Source of the DNA: Noviherbaspirillum sp. L7-7A
Lineage (GTDB): Bacteria > Pseudomonadota > Gammaproteobacteria > Burkholderiales > Burkholderiaceae_D
Direction: 5' to 3'
Length of the DNA stretch: 64,000 bases
NCBI RefSeq assembly: GCF_019052805.1
Contig: NZ_JAHQRJ010000001.1
Coordinates: 124,001 to 188,000 of the forward strand
Shown here: positions 38,595 to 46,914 of the stretch, one piece after another
Position numbering within the stretch: position 1 is the first letter of the stretch
Layout of the letters: each line of letters starts with the position of its first letter
Position numbers and translations under genes: made by a program
The notes under the pieces: model-generated
What the model was told of the DNA's origin: nothing
Database searches by the model: none
The model's input: only the letters and a program-made list of their open reading frames with translations

Positions 38595-40090
38595 GTAACT
38601 ATTCAGCATCAGACTGTTAAATTCCTTCATTCAGGTGCATAGTGCGATGTCATGAAATCACGTCCCGATCTCTCCACTCTGAGCTTCGAGCAAAAGGACG
38701 AGCTGATCCTGCAACTCTGGGATCGCCTCGACAAGCTCGAAGCGATGCTGCTTAAAAACAGCAGTAACTCTAGCAAGCCGCCTTCGTCAGACGGCTTCAA
38801 ACGCAAGCCTAAATCACGCCGCGTGGCTGGCAAGGCCAGTGCGGGCGGGCAGAAGGGACATCCCGGATCGACATTGAAACGAGTCGACGTGGCTGACCAA
38901 GTGCAAGTGCATCAGCCACCGCAACGCTGCACGGCATGTGGCAGCAAACTCGACCTGCGCACCGCCACGATCGATGTGCAAGGGCGTCAGGTCATTGACT
39001 TGCCTGCCATTCGCATGACGGTGATCGAGCATCGCCTGCAGCGTGTGCGCTGCCGTTGCGGCCAGGCGCATACCGGATGCTATCCCGAGGGGGTGACGCA
39101 GGCGGCACAGTACGGTGCGACCATCAAGGCTGCGGTGGTTTATCTGACGCAGTATCAGCATGTGCCGATGAAGCGATGCACGCGCCTGATGCAGGACTTG
39201 TTTGGCGTGACGATGTCCCCGGCCAGCGTGCATGCCGCCATTGCGCAGGCGCACGCCGCTGTGGCACCGGTGGTGCAGGCGCTGGGCGAGTCACTGCTGC
39301 AGGCGCCAGTAGTGCACTTCGATGAAACGGGCATGCGCGTGGGCACCAAGCTGTACTGGATGCACAGTGCATCGACCGAGGACGCAGTGGTCTATCAGGT
39401 GCATGCGCGCCGCGGCTACCAGGCGCTGGAGGCGTTGAACCTGCTGCCGCGCTTCAAGGGTGTGGCCGTGCATGACGGCTGGCCTTCCTACTACCGTTTC
39501 AACGTACAACATGCGTTATGCAACGCGCATCATTTGCGTGAGCTGGAGTTCGTAATCGACTCGACCGGGCAGCAATGGGCGCAAGACATGATGAGCTTGC
39601 TTGTGAAGATGAATCATGCTGTGGATGCCAGCGAGGATGGGGTGTTGAGCCAGCATGTTGCTGCAAGCTACCGTCGCCGATACCGTGAGCTCCTTGAGCA
39701 GGGTCGCCAGCATAATCCGCAAAGGCTGACTGACCTGACCCGCAAGGACAAGCGAGGCGGCATCAAGCAAAGCACCACATACAACCTGATCAAGCGGCTG
39801 GAGCAACACGCTGATGATGTGCTGCGTTTCATGCATGATGCACGGGTGCCGTTCACGAACAACCTTGCCGAGCGCGACCTTCGCATGCCCAAGCTCAAGC
39901 AGAAGGTATGCGGATGCTACCGCAGCTTTGCGGGCGCGCAGGCGTATTGCAGCATTCGTTCCTACATAGGGACATTGCAGAAGCAATCGAAGGATCTGAT
40001 ACAGGCATTGACCATGCTATTTAGCGGTCGCATGCCTTCGACAGGTTAAGGCTGCATACGTCTTGCGTTCTATGAATGCTGAATAGTTAC
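38595..40090 (+). mobile_element. Complete IS66-family insertion sequence (ISBst12-like)
   Basis: The element is 1,496 bp with perfect 15-bp terminal inverted repeats: GTAACTATTCAGCAT at 38595-38609 and its reverse complement at 40076-40090. The ends begin GTAA, as in IS66. It is flanked by an exact 8-bp target duplication GGCGAAGC (38587-38594 and 40091-40098), the usual IS66 size. It carries one transposase gene and no tnpA/tnpB. The flanks are the two halves of a hairpin (38575-38586 and 40099-40110). Confidence 0.95.
38652..40049 (+). CDS. IS66-family transposase (TnpC type)
   Basis: A 465-aa DDE transposase. It has an N-terminal leucine-rich helix (about 10-35), a Ser/Pro-rich linker with SSNSSKPPSSDG, a zinc-finger-like CTACG...CRCG region (93-126), and the catalytic core with Asp214 (HFDETGM), Asp265 (VHDGWPSY) and Glu397 (NNLAERDLRMPK). 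The family helix CNAHHLREL lies between the last two. It appears intact, so the element could still move. Confidence 0.95.
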   Translation: MKSRPDLSTLSFEQKDELILQLWDRLDKLEAMLLKNSSNSSKPPSSDGFKRKPKSRRVAGKASAGGQKGHPGSTLKRVDVADQVQVHQPPQRCTACGSKLDLRTATIDVQGRQVIDLPAIRMTVIEHRLQRVRCRCGQAHTGCYPEGVTQAAQYGATIKAAVVYLTQYQHVPMKRCTRLMQDLFGVTMSPASVHAAIAQAHAAVAPVVQALGESLLQAPVVHFDETGMRVGTKLYWMHSASTEDAVVYQVHARRGYQALEALNLLPRFKGVAVHDGWPSYYRFNVQHALCNAHHLRELEFVIDSTGQQWAQDMMSLLVKMNHAVDASEDGVLSQHVAASYRRRYRELLEQGRQHNPQRLTDLTRKDKRGGIKQSTTYNLIKRLEQHADDVLRFMHDARVPFTNNLAERDLRMPKLKQKVCGCYRSFAGAQAYCSIRSYIGTLQKQSKDLIQALTMLFSGRMPSTG

Positions 40091-40110
40091 GGCGAAGCAA
40101 AAGAAGTAGG

Positions 40111-40338
40111 TCGCCTGCCGGGGCGAACACCCGGCCTGGTCATGACGACAGTGCAGTGGGCTTGTTTCACCCGGCGTAAAGGCGTCACTGCGAAGCAGCA
40201 GTTGCCTTTGACGTCAAGGGTTTTGCATGAACCACGTCGAACGACAACACCGACAGTGCTGCCCGTGCGTTGCCGGGTAACGCAAGGCGCCTGCACTGCC
40301 GTGGAGGCAAGCCGGGAGTCCGTCCCGGCGGCCGGGTC
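40111..40338. other. Core segment between the two hairpins of the composite repeat
   Basis: About 230 bases with no credible gene. It lies between the interrupted hairpin (38575-40110) and the intact one (40339-40364). Short frames on both strands have no family features. Several small GC-rich stems are visible (CCGGG/CCCGG types). It may be part of a repeated genomic element. Confidence 0.5.
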
Positions 40339-40364
40339 ACTTTTTTTGCTTCGCCAAAAAAAGT
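40339..40364. repeat. Intact hairpin with loop matching the IS target site
   Basis: ACTTTTTTT (40339-40347) pairs with AAAAAAAGT (40356-40364) around the loop GCTTCGCC, the reverse complement of the IS66 target duplication GGCGAAGC. It is the uninterrupted counterpart, in inverted orientation, of the hairpin split by the insertion sequence. Confidence 0.8.
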
Positions 40365-40370
40365 AACCAA

Positions 40371-40528
40371 AAAAAGGCGACCCGGTGATCGCGCCCCGCT
40401 GCGCGGGGTCCCCGTGTCAGCGGCACCCGGAGCGGGGCGCGGCTAAACTCGCTACGCTGCGCTGCGCTCAGACAGACGCCGCACCTTATCCGCTCCGGGC
40501 ACCGCTGACACGGCGCGCTCAACGGGAT
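40371..40528. repeat. Right arm of the large inverted repeat
   Basis: Inverted copy of 38414-38570. Its nested stem pairs 40414-40435 with 40490-40511 (20 Watson-Crick of 22, the other two G·U-type). Relative to the left arm, four base pairs of the stem are replaced on both sides so that pairing is kept. Confidence 0.85.
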
Positions 40529-40532
40529 TTCA

Positions 40533-40715
<183 letters not shown>

Positions 40716-40718
40716 CCG

Positions 40719-42344
40719 TCAGGCAAACTTCCCTATCTTCGCCTCCACAGCCGCCCGCACCGACCCGCTCGCCACGAAGGAATGCGCAACCTCGATATCG
40801 TCATGGAACCAGCGGTCGCCTTCCAGGCACGCCGGGATCTGGCGCCGTACCTCGTCGTAAGCGGCCTGCGTGCCAGCGCCAAGAACGAAGCCCGGCAGCA
40901 GCGATTCGGTCATGGTCAGCGCCTGCGCCGCCAGCAGCATTTCCACGCCGACGATATAGCGGGTGTTGGCCACCACGGTTGCGGCCTTGCGGGCGCACCA
41001 GGTGGAGTTGGAGATGTGGTCTTCGCTGTTGCCCTTGGACGGGATGCTGTCGACGCTGCCGGGCATGCACAGCGTGCGGTTCTCCATCACCAGCGAACTC
41101 ATCGAGCATTGCACCACCGGATAGCCGGTATTGACGCCGCGGATGCCGGTCATCAGGTTGCGCGGCAGGCCCCATGACAGGGTCGGGTCGATCAGGCGCG
41201 CGATGCGGCGCTCGCAGATGCTGCCGAGGTCGGTCACGGCCATGGCCAGCAGGTCCATTGCCTGCGCAAGGTACTGGCCGTGGAAGTTGCCGCCGGAGAT
41301 GATCTCGAAGCCGCCGCCATCCTTGCCGAAGATCAGCGGATTGTCGGTGGCGGCATTGATCTCGTTGCCGATGATGGTGTCGATGTAGTCCAGCGCATCG
41401 AACACCGGGCCATAGACCTGCGGCGCGCAGCGCAGCGAATACACGTCCTGGATGCGCGGCGTATAGGCGATGTCGGTGCGGCGCAGTTCATCGGGGAACT
41501 GTACGGCGCGCGCCTCGTGGCTGGCGCGGGTGGAGCCGGCCAGCAGCTTCCTGACGATGGCGGCGGTCTTGATCTGGCCCGGATGCGGGCGCGCCCTGTG
41601 GATGCGCTCGTCAAAGCCCGCCATCTCGGCCCGCATCGCTTCCAGCGTCAGCCCCAGCGACAGGCAGGCGTCGGACAGCAGGTTGCGGGCATCGTCGGCG
41701 GCCAGCACGGCAACGGCCAGCGACACGGTGCAGCCATTGATCAGGGCGGAAGCATCCTTGGCCTTCAGGTCGAACTTCACCGGCGACAGTCCGGCTTCGG
41801 CAATGGCCTGCGGCGCGCGCATGCGCTGGCCGCGGTACATCACCTCGGCTTCGTCGAAGCCGGCAATCGCGGCGGCCAGGTAGGCCAGCGGCGCCAGGTC
41901 GCCCGAGGCGCCAACCGAGCCCTTCTGCGGCATCACGGGATGGATGCCGGCATTGACGAAGTCCAGCAGGCGGTTTACCACTTCCACCCGCGGCGCGGAA
42001 TAGTTGCTGGCGAAGGCATTGGCGCGCAGCAGCATGGTGGCGCGGCTGACTTCCTCGGAGAACGGCTCGCCCATGCCGGCCGCATGGGCGCGGATCATCT
42101 GGGTCTGGAACAGCTCGATATGGTCGACGCTGATGCGGGTGTCCTTCAGCAGGCCAACGCCGGTGTTGAAGCTGTACATCATCGGCGCTTCGTCATGCAT
42201 CCAGTTGGCTTCGATGTAGTCGCGGCTTTCCTTCAGTGCCGCGCGCGAGGAAGGCGCCAGGCCCACCTTGATGGAGGTGTCGCGCGCCACGGCCAGCACC
42301 TGTTGCGCGGAAAGGGTAAAGCCATCGATCAGTAATTCAGTCAT
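40719..42344 (-). CDS. Aromatic amino acid / histidine ammonia-lyase family protein
   Basis: A 541-aa MIO-dependent ammonia-lyase. The prosthetic group would form from Ala146-Ser147-Gly148 (GSVGASGDLAPL). The catalytic Tyr57 lies in YSFNTGVG. The selectivity pair is Ala86-His87 (RAHAAG); histidine lyases usually have Ser-His there, so a histidine-like substrate is favoured but not proven. It is longer than typical HutH (about 510 aa). It lies 27 bases after an M20 amidohydrolase gene, not in a hut operon. Confidence 0.85.
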   Translation of the reverse strand: MTELLIDGFTLSAQQVLAVARDTSIKVGLAPSSRAALKESRDYIEANWMHDEAPMMYSFNTGVGLLKDTRISVDHIELFQTQMIRAHAAGMGEPFSEEVSRATMLLRANAFASNYSAPRVEVVNRLLDFVNAGIHPVMPQKGSVGASGDLAPLAYLAAAIAGFDEAEVMYRGQRMRAPQAIAEAGLSPVKFDLKAKDASALINGCTVSLAVAVLAADDARNLLSDACLSLGLTLEAMRAEMAGFDERIHRARPHPGQIKTAAIVRKLLAGSTRASHEARAVQFPDELRRTDIAYTPRIQDVYSLRCAPQVYGPVFDALDYIDTIIGNEINAATDNPLIFGKDGGGFEIISGGNFHGQYLAQAMDLLAMAVTDLGSICERRIARLIDPTLSWGLPRNLMTGIRGVNTGYPVVQCSMSSLVMENRTLCMPGSVDSIPSKGNSEDHISNSTWCARKAATVVANTRYIVGVEMLLAAQALTMTESLLPGFVLGAGTQAAYDEVRRQIPACLEGDRWFHDDIEVAHSFVASGSVRAAVEAKIGKFA

Positions 42345-42371
42345 GCCAGTCTTTCAGTAAAAGGTAACGGA

Positions 42372-43631
42372 TCAGGCCGCGGCCTGTTGCGGAAGAAAGC
42401 TTTCAACGAAGCGGGTAAATACATCGGCTGCCGCCTGCGCGTCGGCGGCGGTCATGGTTTCGTCGGGATGGTGGCTGATGCCGCCATTGCCGCAACGGAC
42501 GAACAGCATCGCCACATCGGTCAGCGCGGCAACCGCCATGGCGTCATGGCCGGCGCCGGAAGGCAGGTGGCGCAGCGGCATGCCAAGGCCGGCGATCGCC
42601 TGTTCCAGCTGCGCCTGCAGCCAGGGCGCGCAGGGCACGCTGGCGGCGTCATGGGTCTGGTTGATGTCCAGACCCACATTGCGGCGCGCGGCGATCGCCT
42701 GCATCTCGCGCAGCACGTCGGCCACGGCAGCCAGCCGCACCGCGTCCTGCTCGGCGCGGATGTCGATGGTGAAGACGGCCCGGCCCGGCACCACATTGGC
42801 CGCGCCGTTGGGCACTTCCAGCACGCCAACGGTGCCGACCAGGCCCGGCGTGCCGGAGCAGCGGCGCTCGATGTAGAGGCCAATCTCGGCGGCGGCCATC
42901 GCCGCGTCGCGGCGCAGGCCCATCGGCACGGTGCCGGCATGGCCGGCCAGGCCGGTGGCCTGCACCATGAAGCGGGATGCGCCGGAAATTGCGGTGACCA
43001 CGCCAACCGGCAAGCCCTCGTCCAGCAGCACCGGGCCCTGCTCGATATGCACTTCGACGAAGGCCAGCACGTCCTGGCGGCGATAGGCCGCGGCGGGCAG
43101 GGCGGCGGCGTCGAAGCCGGCCGCGGCGATGGCCTCGCGCATGCTGATGCCGGCGTCGTCGCGCCGCTCCAGCACGCTGTGATCAAAGGTGCCGGCGATG
43201 GCGCGGCTGCCCAAGAGGGTAGCCTTGAAGCGCACGCCTTCCTCTTCGGCGAAGCCGATCACCTCGATGGCGAACGGGAAGCGCCGGCCCTGGCAATGCC
43301 AGGCGGCGATGCAGGCGATGGGCAGGATGATGCCCAGGTTGCCGTCGTATTTGCCGCCATTGCGCACGGTGTCGAAATGGGAGCCGGTGAGGAGCGCCGG
43401 CGCATTCGGCGTTGCGCCTTCATAGCGGCCGATCACATTGCCGGCGGCGTCGCGCCGCACAGTCATGCCGGCTTCGGTCATCCATTGCGTCAGCAATGCG
43501 CTGGCGGCATGGTGCGCCGGGGTCAGATAGGTGCGCGTGAGCATGCCCGGCATCTCGGTGTGCTGCGCCAGTTGGTCGGCGTGGCGCATTACAAGCGCGC
43601 CGGTGTCTGTTGGTTCTGCTGCCGCGGTCAT
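42372..43631 (-). CDS. M20-family amidohydrolase (allantoate / N-carbamoyl-amino acid type)
   Basis: A 419-aa zinc amidohydrolase of the M20 hydantoinase/carbamoylase subfamily. Metal-site motifs are present: TGSHFDTVRNGGKYDG (His, Asp), GFAEEEGVRF (Glu pair), EVHIEQGP (His) and the C-terminal GISHHPDE. It hydrolyses N-carbamoyl amino acids, allantoate or related ureido compounds; which one is not decided by sequence. ATG 43631 has Shine-Dalgarno AAGGAGCG. It is first in an operon with the ammonia-lyase, divergent from a GntR-family regulator. Confidence 0.88.
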   Translation of the reverse strand: MTAAAEPTDTGALVMRHADQLAQHTEMPGMLTRTYLTPAHHAASALLTQWMTEAGMTVRRDAAGNVIGRYEGATPNAPALLTGSHFDTVRNGGKYDGNLGIILPIACIAAWHCQGRRFPFAIEVIGFAEEEGVRFKATLLGSRAIAGTFDHSVLERRDDAGISMREAIAAAGFDAAALPAAAYRRQDVLAFVEVHIEQGPVLLDEGLPVGVVTAISGASRFMVQATGLAGHAGTVPMGLRRDAAMAAAEIGLYIERRCSGTPGLVGTVGVLEVPNGAANVVPGRAVFTIDIRAEQDAVRLAAVADVLREMQAIAARRNVGLDINQTHDAASVPCAPWLQAQLEQAIAGLGMPLRHLPSGAGHDAMAVAALTDVAMLFVRCGNGGISHHPDETMTAADAQAAADVFTRFVESFLPQQAAA

Positions 43632-43660
43632 GATCGCTCCTTGGTCAAGTCGGTCAAAGT

Positions 43661-43689
43661 ATAGTATCGGATGCAAAGATTGTATACAA
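43661..43689 (-). promoter_or_regulatory. Promoter of the amidohydrolase–lyase operon with overlapping operator
   Basis: On the minus strand, TTGTAT (43689-43684) and TACTAT (43666-43661) are separated by 17 bases. The -35 is half of a perfect ten-base palindrome TTGTATACAA (43680-43689), a shape common for GntR-family operators. A second short palindrome TGTACA lies at 43697-43702. The divergent regulator gene 96 bases away probably represses here. Confidence 0.65.
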
Positions 43690-43784
43690 AAAAAGTGTAC
43701 ATGGCAGCTGCGCCGGGCAGGGCGGGCTGGTATAGTGACGGCCATCGCGGCATGCACGAAACAGGCCCGCCACACGCGTTCATC

Positions 43785-44483
43785 ATGACCACCACCGACA
43801 CCGAAGAAAAGACTGGCAGCCGCAGTTCGGCCTGGATCGCGGACGATATCGCCGCCGCGATCGCGGCGCGCAAGCTGCCGCCCGGCACCAAGCTGCGCGA
43901 AGAGGCGCTGTCGCGGGTCTACTCGGTCAGCCGCACCAAGATCCGCGCTGCGCTGCTGATCCTGTCCAAGGACAAGCTGATCAACATCGTGCCCGACAAG
44001 GGCGCCTTCGTCAGCCAGCCGACCGAAACCGAAGCCCGCGACGTGTTTGCCGCCCGCCGCACCATCGAGGCGGCGCTGGTGGCGCAGTTCGTGGAAAAGG
44101 CCAGGCCGGCGGATTATGTAAGGCTGGAAAGGCACATCAGGAACGAGCGCGCGGCCGTGGCCAGGCCCGATTCCAAGGCCCGCTCGCAACTGCTGGGCGA
44201 CTTCCATGTGCTGCTGGCGCAGGTGGTGGGCAACCCGGTGCTGACCGAAATCGTGCAGGAACTGGTGGCGCGCAGCTCGCTCATCACCATGCTGTACCAG
44301 TCGGTGCGCGATGCCGCCTGCTCATCCGACGAGCATGTGGCCTTCCTGCAGGCGGCCAGGTCCGGCGATGCGCGGCAGGCGGCGGCACTGATGCTGGAGC
44401 ATCTCAATCATGTGGAAGCGGCGCTGCGCTTCGATGGCGCAGCGCCAGGGCCGGTCGACCTGGTGGCTGGCCTGCTGGCCTGA
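43785..44483 (+). CDS. GntR-family (FCD-domain) transcriptional regulator
   Basis: A 232-aa regulator with a GntR winged helix (about residues 12-80, including LREEALSRVYSVSRTKIRAALLILSKDKLI) and a helical FCD effector domain with metal-binding-type histidines (DFHVLLAQVVGNP, EHVAFLQAARSG). ATG 43785 is chosen for the usual short leader; ATG 43752 is possible. It faces the amidohydrolase/ammonia-lyase operon, and a palindrome overlaps that operon's -35, so it is likely its repressor. Confidence 0.85.
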   Translation: MTTTDTEEKTGSRSSAWIADDIAAAIAARKLPPGTKLREEALSRVYSVSRTKIRAALLILSKDKLINIVPDKGAFVSQPTETEARDVFAARRTIEAALVAQFVEKARPADYVRLERHIRNERAAVARPDSKARSQLLGDFHVLLAQVVGNPVLTEIVQELVARSSLITMLYQSVRDAACSSDEHVAFLQAARSGDARQAAALMLEHLNHVEAALRFDGAAPGPVDLVAGLLA

Positions 44484-44536
44484 GCCGTCGCCAGCGGCCA
44501 ATCACCAATGGCCGGCAGCCGCCAGGGCAGACGCAC

Positions 44537-45673
44537 TCAGTGTAGTTGCGGCAATTCCCAGCAGACCAGCGCCAGCACCAGCATGAAGACGAACAGGATG
44601 CTGCCGCTCATGCCGGCCGCGCTTGCCAGTGCCAGGGTGGCGCGGCGCCGTCGTCCCTGGCGCTTGTGCATCCATGCCGCCAGCGGCAAGGGCCGCGGCT
44701 CGCGATAGGCGGGCACGGCCCCATGCTGTGGCGCAGTCCATACCGGTTCCACCCTTGCGCCGGCAGCCGCCGGCGCGTCTACGGTTGCCGTGCCATCCGC
44801 CTCGAATGACAGGTCCGGCGCCGCCTGTTCCAGCAGGGAAGGGAAGGGGCGGCGCCGGCGTGGCGCTGGCGGGCCGGGAGCGGCTTCGGCCGTGGCTTGC
44901 CCGTCGTCCTCGTCCTGTTCGGATACCGGCTCCGGCCAGAACAGCCCGCCGGACGGCTTGAAGGCGGGCTCCTGGCGTTGCAGCCAGTCTGGCGTGAGGG
45001 GCGCCGGTTCGTCAGGGATATCCGGTGCGGGTTCGTCGCGCAGCGGCGTTGCCGGCGCGGCGAACGATGGCGCCGGCAGGGTCGGCTCCGGTTCCGGCAT
45101 CGGCGCGCTGCCGCGCAGCCCGGACGGCGTGGCTGGTTCCGGCAGGCGCAGGTAGTCCTCCCCGAGGTCGGGAAGTTCGGCGCGCAGGCGTTCCAGCAGC
45201 GGCGCGGCTGCTTCATCCATCAGCAAGAGCAGGCTCAGGTCCAGCGCCGGATCGCGCACCAGGCGCAGCAACTCGGCTTCGAAGGCGGCGCCAGCCTGCG
45301 CGAGGGCGACATCGAACCGGTAGAAAACGAGCAGGAAACGCAAATCCAGCGCCTTTTGCCATGCCAGCAATGCTTCCGCCGGACCCGCCATCGGTGGCGC
45401 CAGCGGCGCCTCCGGCCGGGCCTCCAGGACCGCTTCCTCAATCGCGCTGAGCAGATCGGGCAGCGGCATATCGCTGCCGGCGTCGAACAGCACGGCGATG
45501 TCGCCATTGCTGGCGCGGGCCAGCGCCGCACCCTGTTCACGGCCGCCGTCATCGCCGACCGGGCCGTGATAGAGCAGGGTCAGGCGCGACAGGCGTGCCA
45601 GACCGACGAGGCTGGACAGGGCGGCATCGCTGGCGCTGCCCTGCGGGGCTTGGTCGGTACCCAGAGTCATCAT
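44537..45673 (-). CDS. Proline-rich protein with C-terminal membrane anchor
   Basis: A 378-aa protein of unrecognised family. Residues 15-160 look globular and resemble, weakly, the start of STAND-type ATPases, but the glycine loop reads GPVGDDGG without the Lys-Ser/Thr of a working P-loop. Residues 165-330 are a Pro/Ala/Glu-rich linker. A basic stretch (HKRQGRRRRA) precedes one membrane helix at the C-terminus. It is probably a cytoplasmic domain tethered to the inner membrane. It is convergent with the GntR-family gene. Confidence 0.6.
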   Translation of the reverse strand: MMTLGTDQAPQGSASDAALSSLVGLARLSRLTLLYHGPVGDDGGREQGAALARASNGDIAVLFDAGSDMPLPDLLSAIEEAVLEARPEAPLAPPMAGPAEALLAWQKALDLRFLLVFYRFDVALAQAGAAFEAELLRLVRDPALDLSLLLLMDEAAAPLLERLRAELPDLGEDYLRLPEPATPSGLRGSAPMPEPEPTLPAPSFAAPATPLRDEPAPDIPDEPAPLTPDWLQRQEPAFKPSGGLFWPEPVSEQDEDDGQATAEAAPGPPAPRRRRPFPSLLEQAAPDLSFEADGTATVDAPAAAGARVEPVWTAPQHGAVPAYREPRPLPLAAWMHKRQGRRRRATLALASAAGMSGSILFVFMLVLALVCWELPQLH

Positions 45674-45740
45674 TGCTGTTTCATGCAATCGCTGTGGTTT
45701 CCATTTTCGGGTGGCTGCATCAGGACGCCTTTGACAGAAA

Positions 45741-45774
45741 GCGCAACATTGTTCGACAAACGGCAATGTTGCGC
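45741..45774. repeat. Eleven-base inverted repeat between divergent genes
   Basis: GCGCAACATTG (45741-45751) and CAATGTTGCGC (45764-45774) are perfect inverted copies separated by twelve bases. They lie between the divergent membrane-protein and phasin genes. An operator role is possible; no T-run follows, so it is not a standard terminator. Confidence 0.5.
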
Positions 45775-45942
45775 TGCGTATTCACTGTTGACCATATTGC
45801 ACGGTTTGGGTTCAATTGCCGTGCGGGCAGAGCGGCTGAAGAAGGGTGCGCACAAGTATTTCCTCCAATAATTCATGCCGTTACGCATTCCTATTTTTTC
45901 TCTGGATAGATAAATTGCCTGAATAGTGGGCTAGAATTCGGT

Positions 45943-45959
45943 TTGCTGCATAGCAGCAA
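45943..45959. promoter_or_regulatory. PhaR-like palindrome upstream of phasin 1
   Basis: TTGCTGC-ATA-GCAGCAA is a perfect 7-3-7 palindrome containing CTGC-N3-GCAG, the form reported for PhaR repressor sites in some PHA-producing bacteria. It is 36 bases before the phasin start. Assignment to PhaR is by resemblance only. Confidence 0.45.
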
Positions 45960-45995
45960 TCGTAAATATTACGATGTTCTTTCCACGAGGAATCC

Positions 45996-46727
45996 ATGTA
46001 TCCACTACAAGAACAGTTCAAAAGCGACGCACTTGCACAGTTGAATTCCCGGATGGTCCAGGCAGGCCGGATCGCCGGCAACCTGCTTGAAATCAGCCAC
46101 CAGATCGGCGTGCTGAATGTACGCACCGGCAAGGCATCCGCCGAGGCCCTGACCGGCGCGGTGCAGAAGCTGCTGGCCGCGAATAATCCAGTCGAATTCC
46201 TTCAATTGGCCGCCACCGTGATGCGCCCGGTCCCGCAGGTCTGGACCGATTATGCAGTGCAGTTGCGCGGCATCGCCGGCAGGATGGTCACGCCCGTGAC
46301 GCAAGACCCGGCCGCAGCCGCCACTGATGCGCCTGCCGCACCTGTTGCAGCAACTGCTGCGCTGGACCTGCAGGGCGTAGTGCCGCCGGCGGCAATGGAA
46401 GCAGCCGTGCAGGAGCCTCCGATGCCGGTCGAGGCGCTGGTACCAGCCGAAGCCAGGGTTGACGCTCCGGCTCAGCCCGCTGTCGCCGCCGCCCCATCCC
46501 GGCCCGAAGCCGCGCCGGAAGTGCCGCAGGCAGTGCAGGAGGTGACGGAAGCCATCAATAATGTCGCCAAGTCCGCGCCGGTGATCTCCGCTGCCGCCAC
46601 GCCTGATGCGAAAACGCTGGCCAAGGACACTGTGGTGCCAAAGTCAGCCGTCAAGGCCAGCCGCACGCAGGCCATGCAAAAGAATGCATCGTCGGGCAAG
46701 TCTGGCAGCCGTTCAAGGAAACCCTGA
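45996..46727 (+). CDS. Phasin-family protein with Ala/Pro-rich C-terminal tail
   Basis: A 243-aa protein with an N-terminal phasin domain (about residues 1-100, helical and amphipathic) and a long Ala/Pro/Val tail ending in a Lys/Ser/Arg-rich segment (KNASSGKSGSRSRKP). Phasins coat polyhydroxyalkanoate granules; a basic tail recalls PhaF-type phasins that also bind DNA. It has a Shine-Dalgarno CACGAGGAA. It is followed 187 bases later by a second phasin gene. Confidence 0.8.
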   Translation: MYPLQEQFKSDALAQLNSRMVQAGRIAGNLLEISHQIGVLNVRTGKASAEALTGAVQKLLAANNPVEFLQLAATVMRPVPQVWTDYAVQLRGIAGRMVTPVTQDPAAAATDAPAAPVAATAALDLQGVVPPAAMEAAVQEPPMPVEALVPAEARVDAPAQPAVAAAPSRPEAAPEVPQAVQEVTEAINNVAKSAPVISAAATPDAKTLAKDTVVPKSAVKASRTQAMQKNASSGKSGSRSRKP

Positions 46728-46843
46728 ACACCAGCAAGTTTCTTTCTTGAAATCAAGCCTATGTCGCTCAAATGTGCGAATTTCGGTTTGAACAAAGAAT
46801 TTGCTGACCAAAACCCAGGATTGTCGCGTAAAATCCCATTATG

Positions 46844-46867
46844 TTGCACTGCAATATAAGCAGTGCA
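46844..46867. promoter_or_regulatory. Nested palindromes upstream of phasin 2
   Basis: TTGCACTGCAA (46844-46854) is a perfect palindrome. It overlaps a second inverted pair, TGCACTGC (46845-46852) and GCAGTGCA (46860-46867), separated by AATATAA. The AT-rich centre could supply a -10. It is similar in style to the site before phasin 1, so one regulator (perhaps PhaR) may bind both. Confidence 0.45.
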
Positions 46868-46914
46868 GATGATCCAAACCATCCATCGCAACCTGAATCA
46901 TTTCGGAGAACCGC

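Larger units (their letters stand above)
45674..45995. other. Divergent intergenic region upstream of the first phasin gene
   Basis: These 322 bases hold no gene. They contain the inverted repeat at 45741-45774, a perfect TTGACA (45731-45736) without a matching -10, and the palindrome at 45943-45959. A second palindrome, CGTAA-ATA-TTACG, lies at 45961-45973. Sequence near 45880-45930 is AT-rich. Confidence 0.55.
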
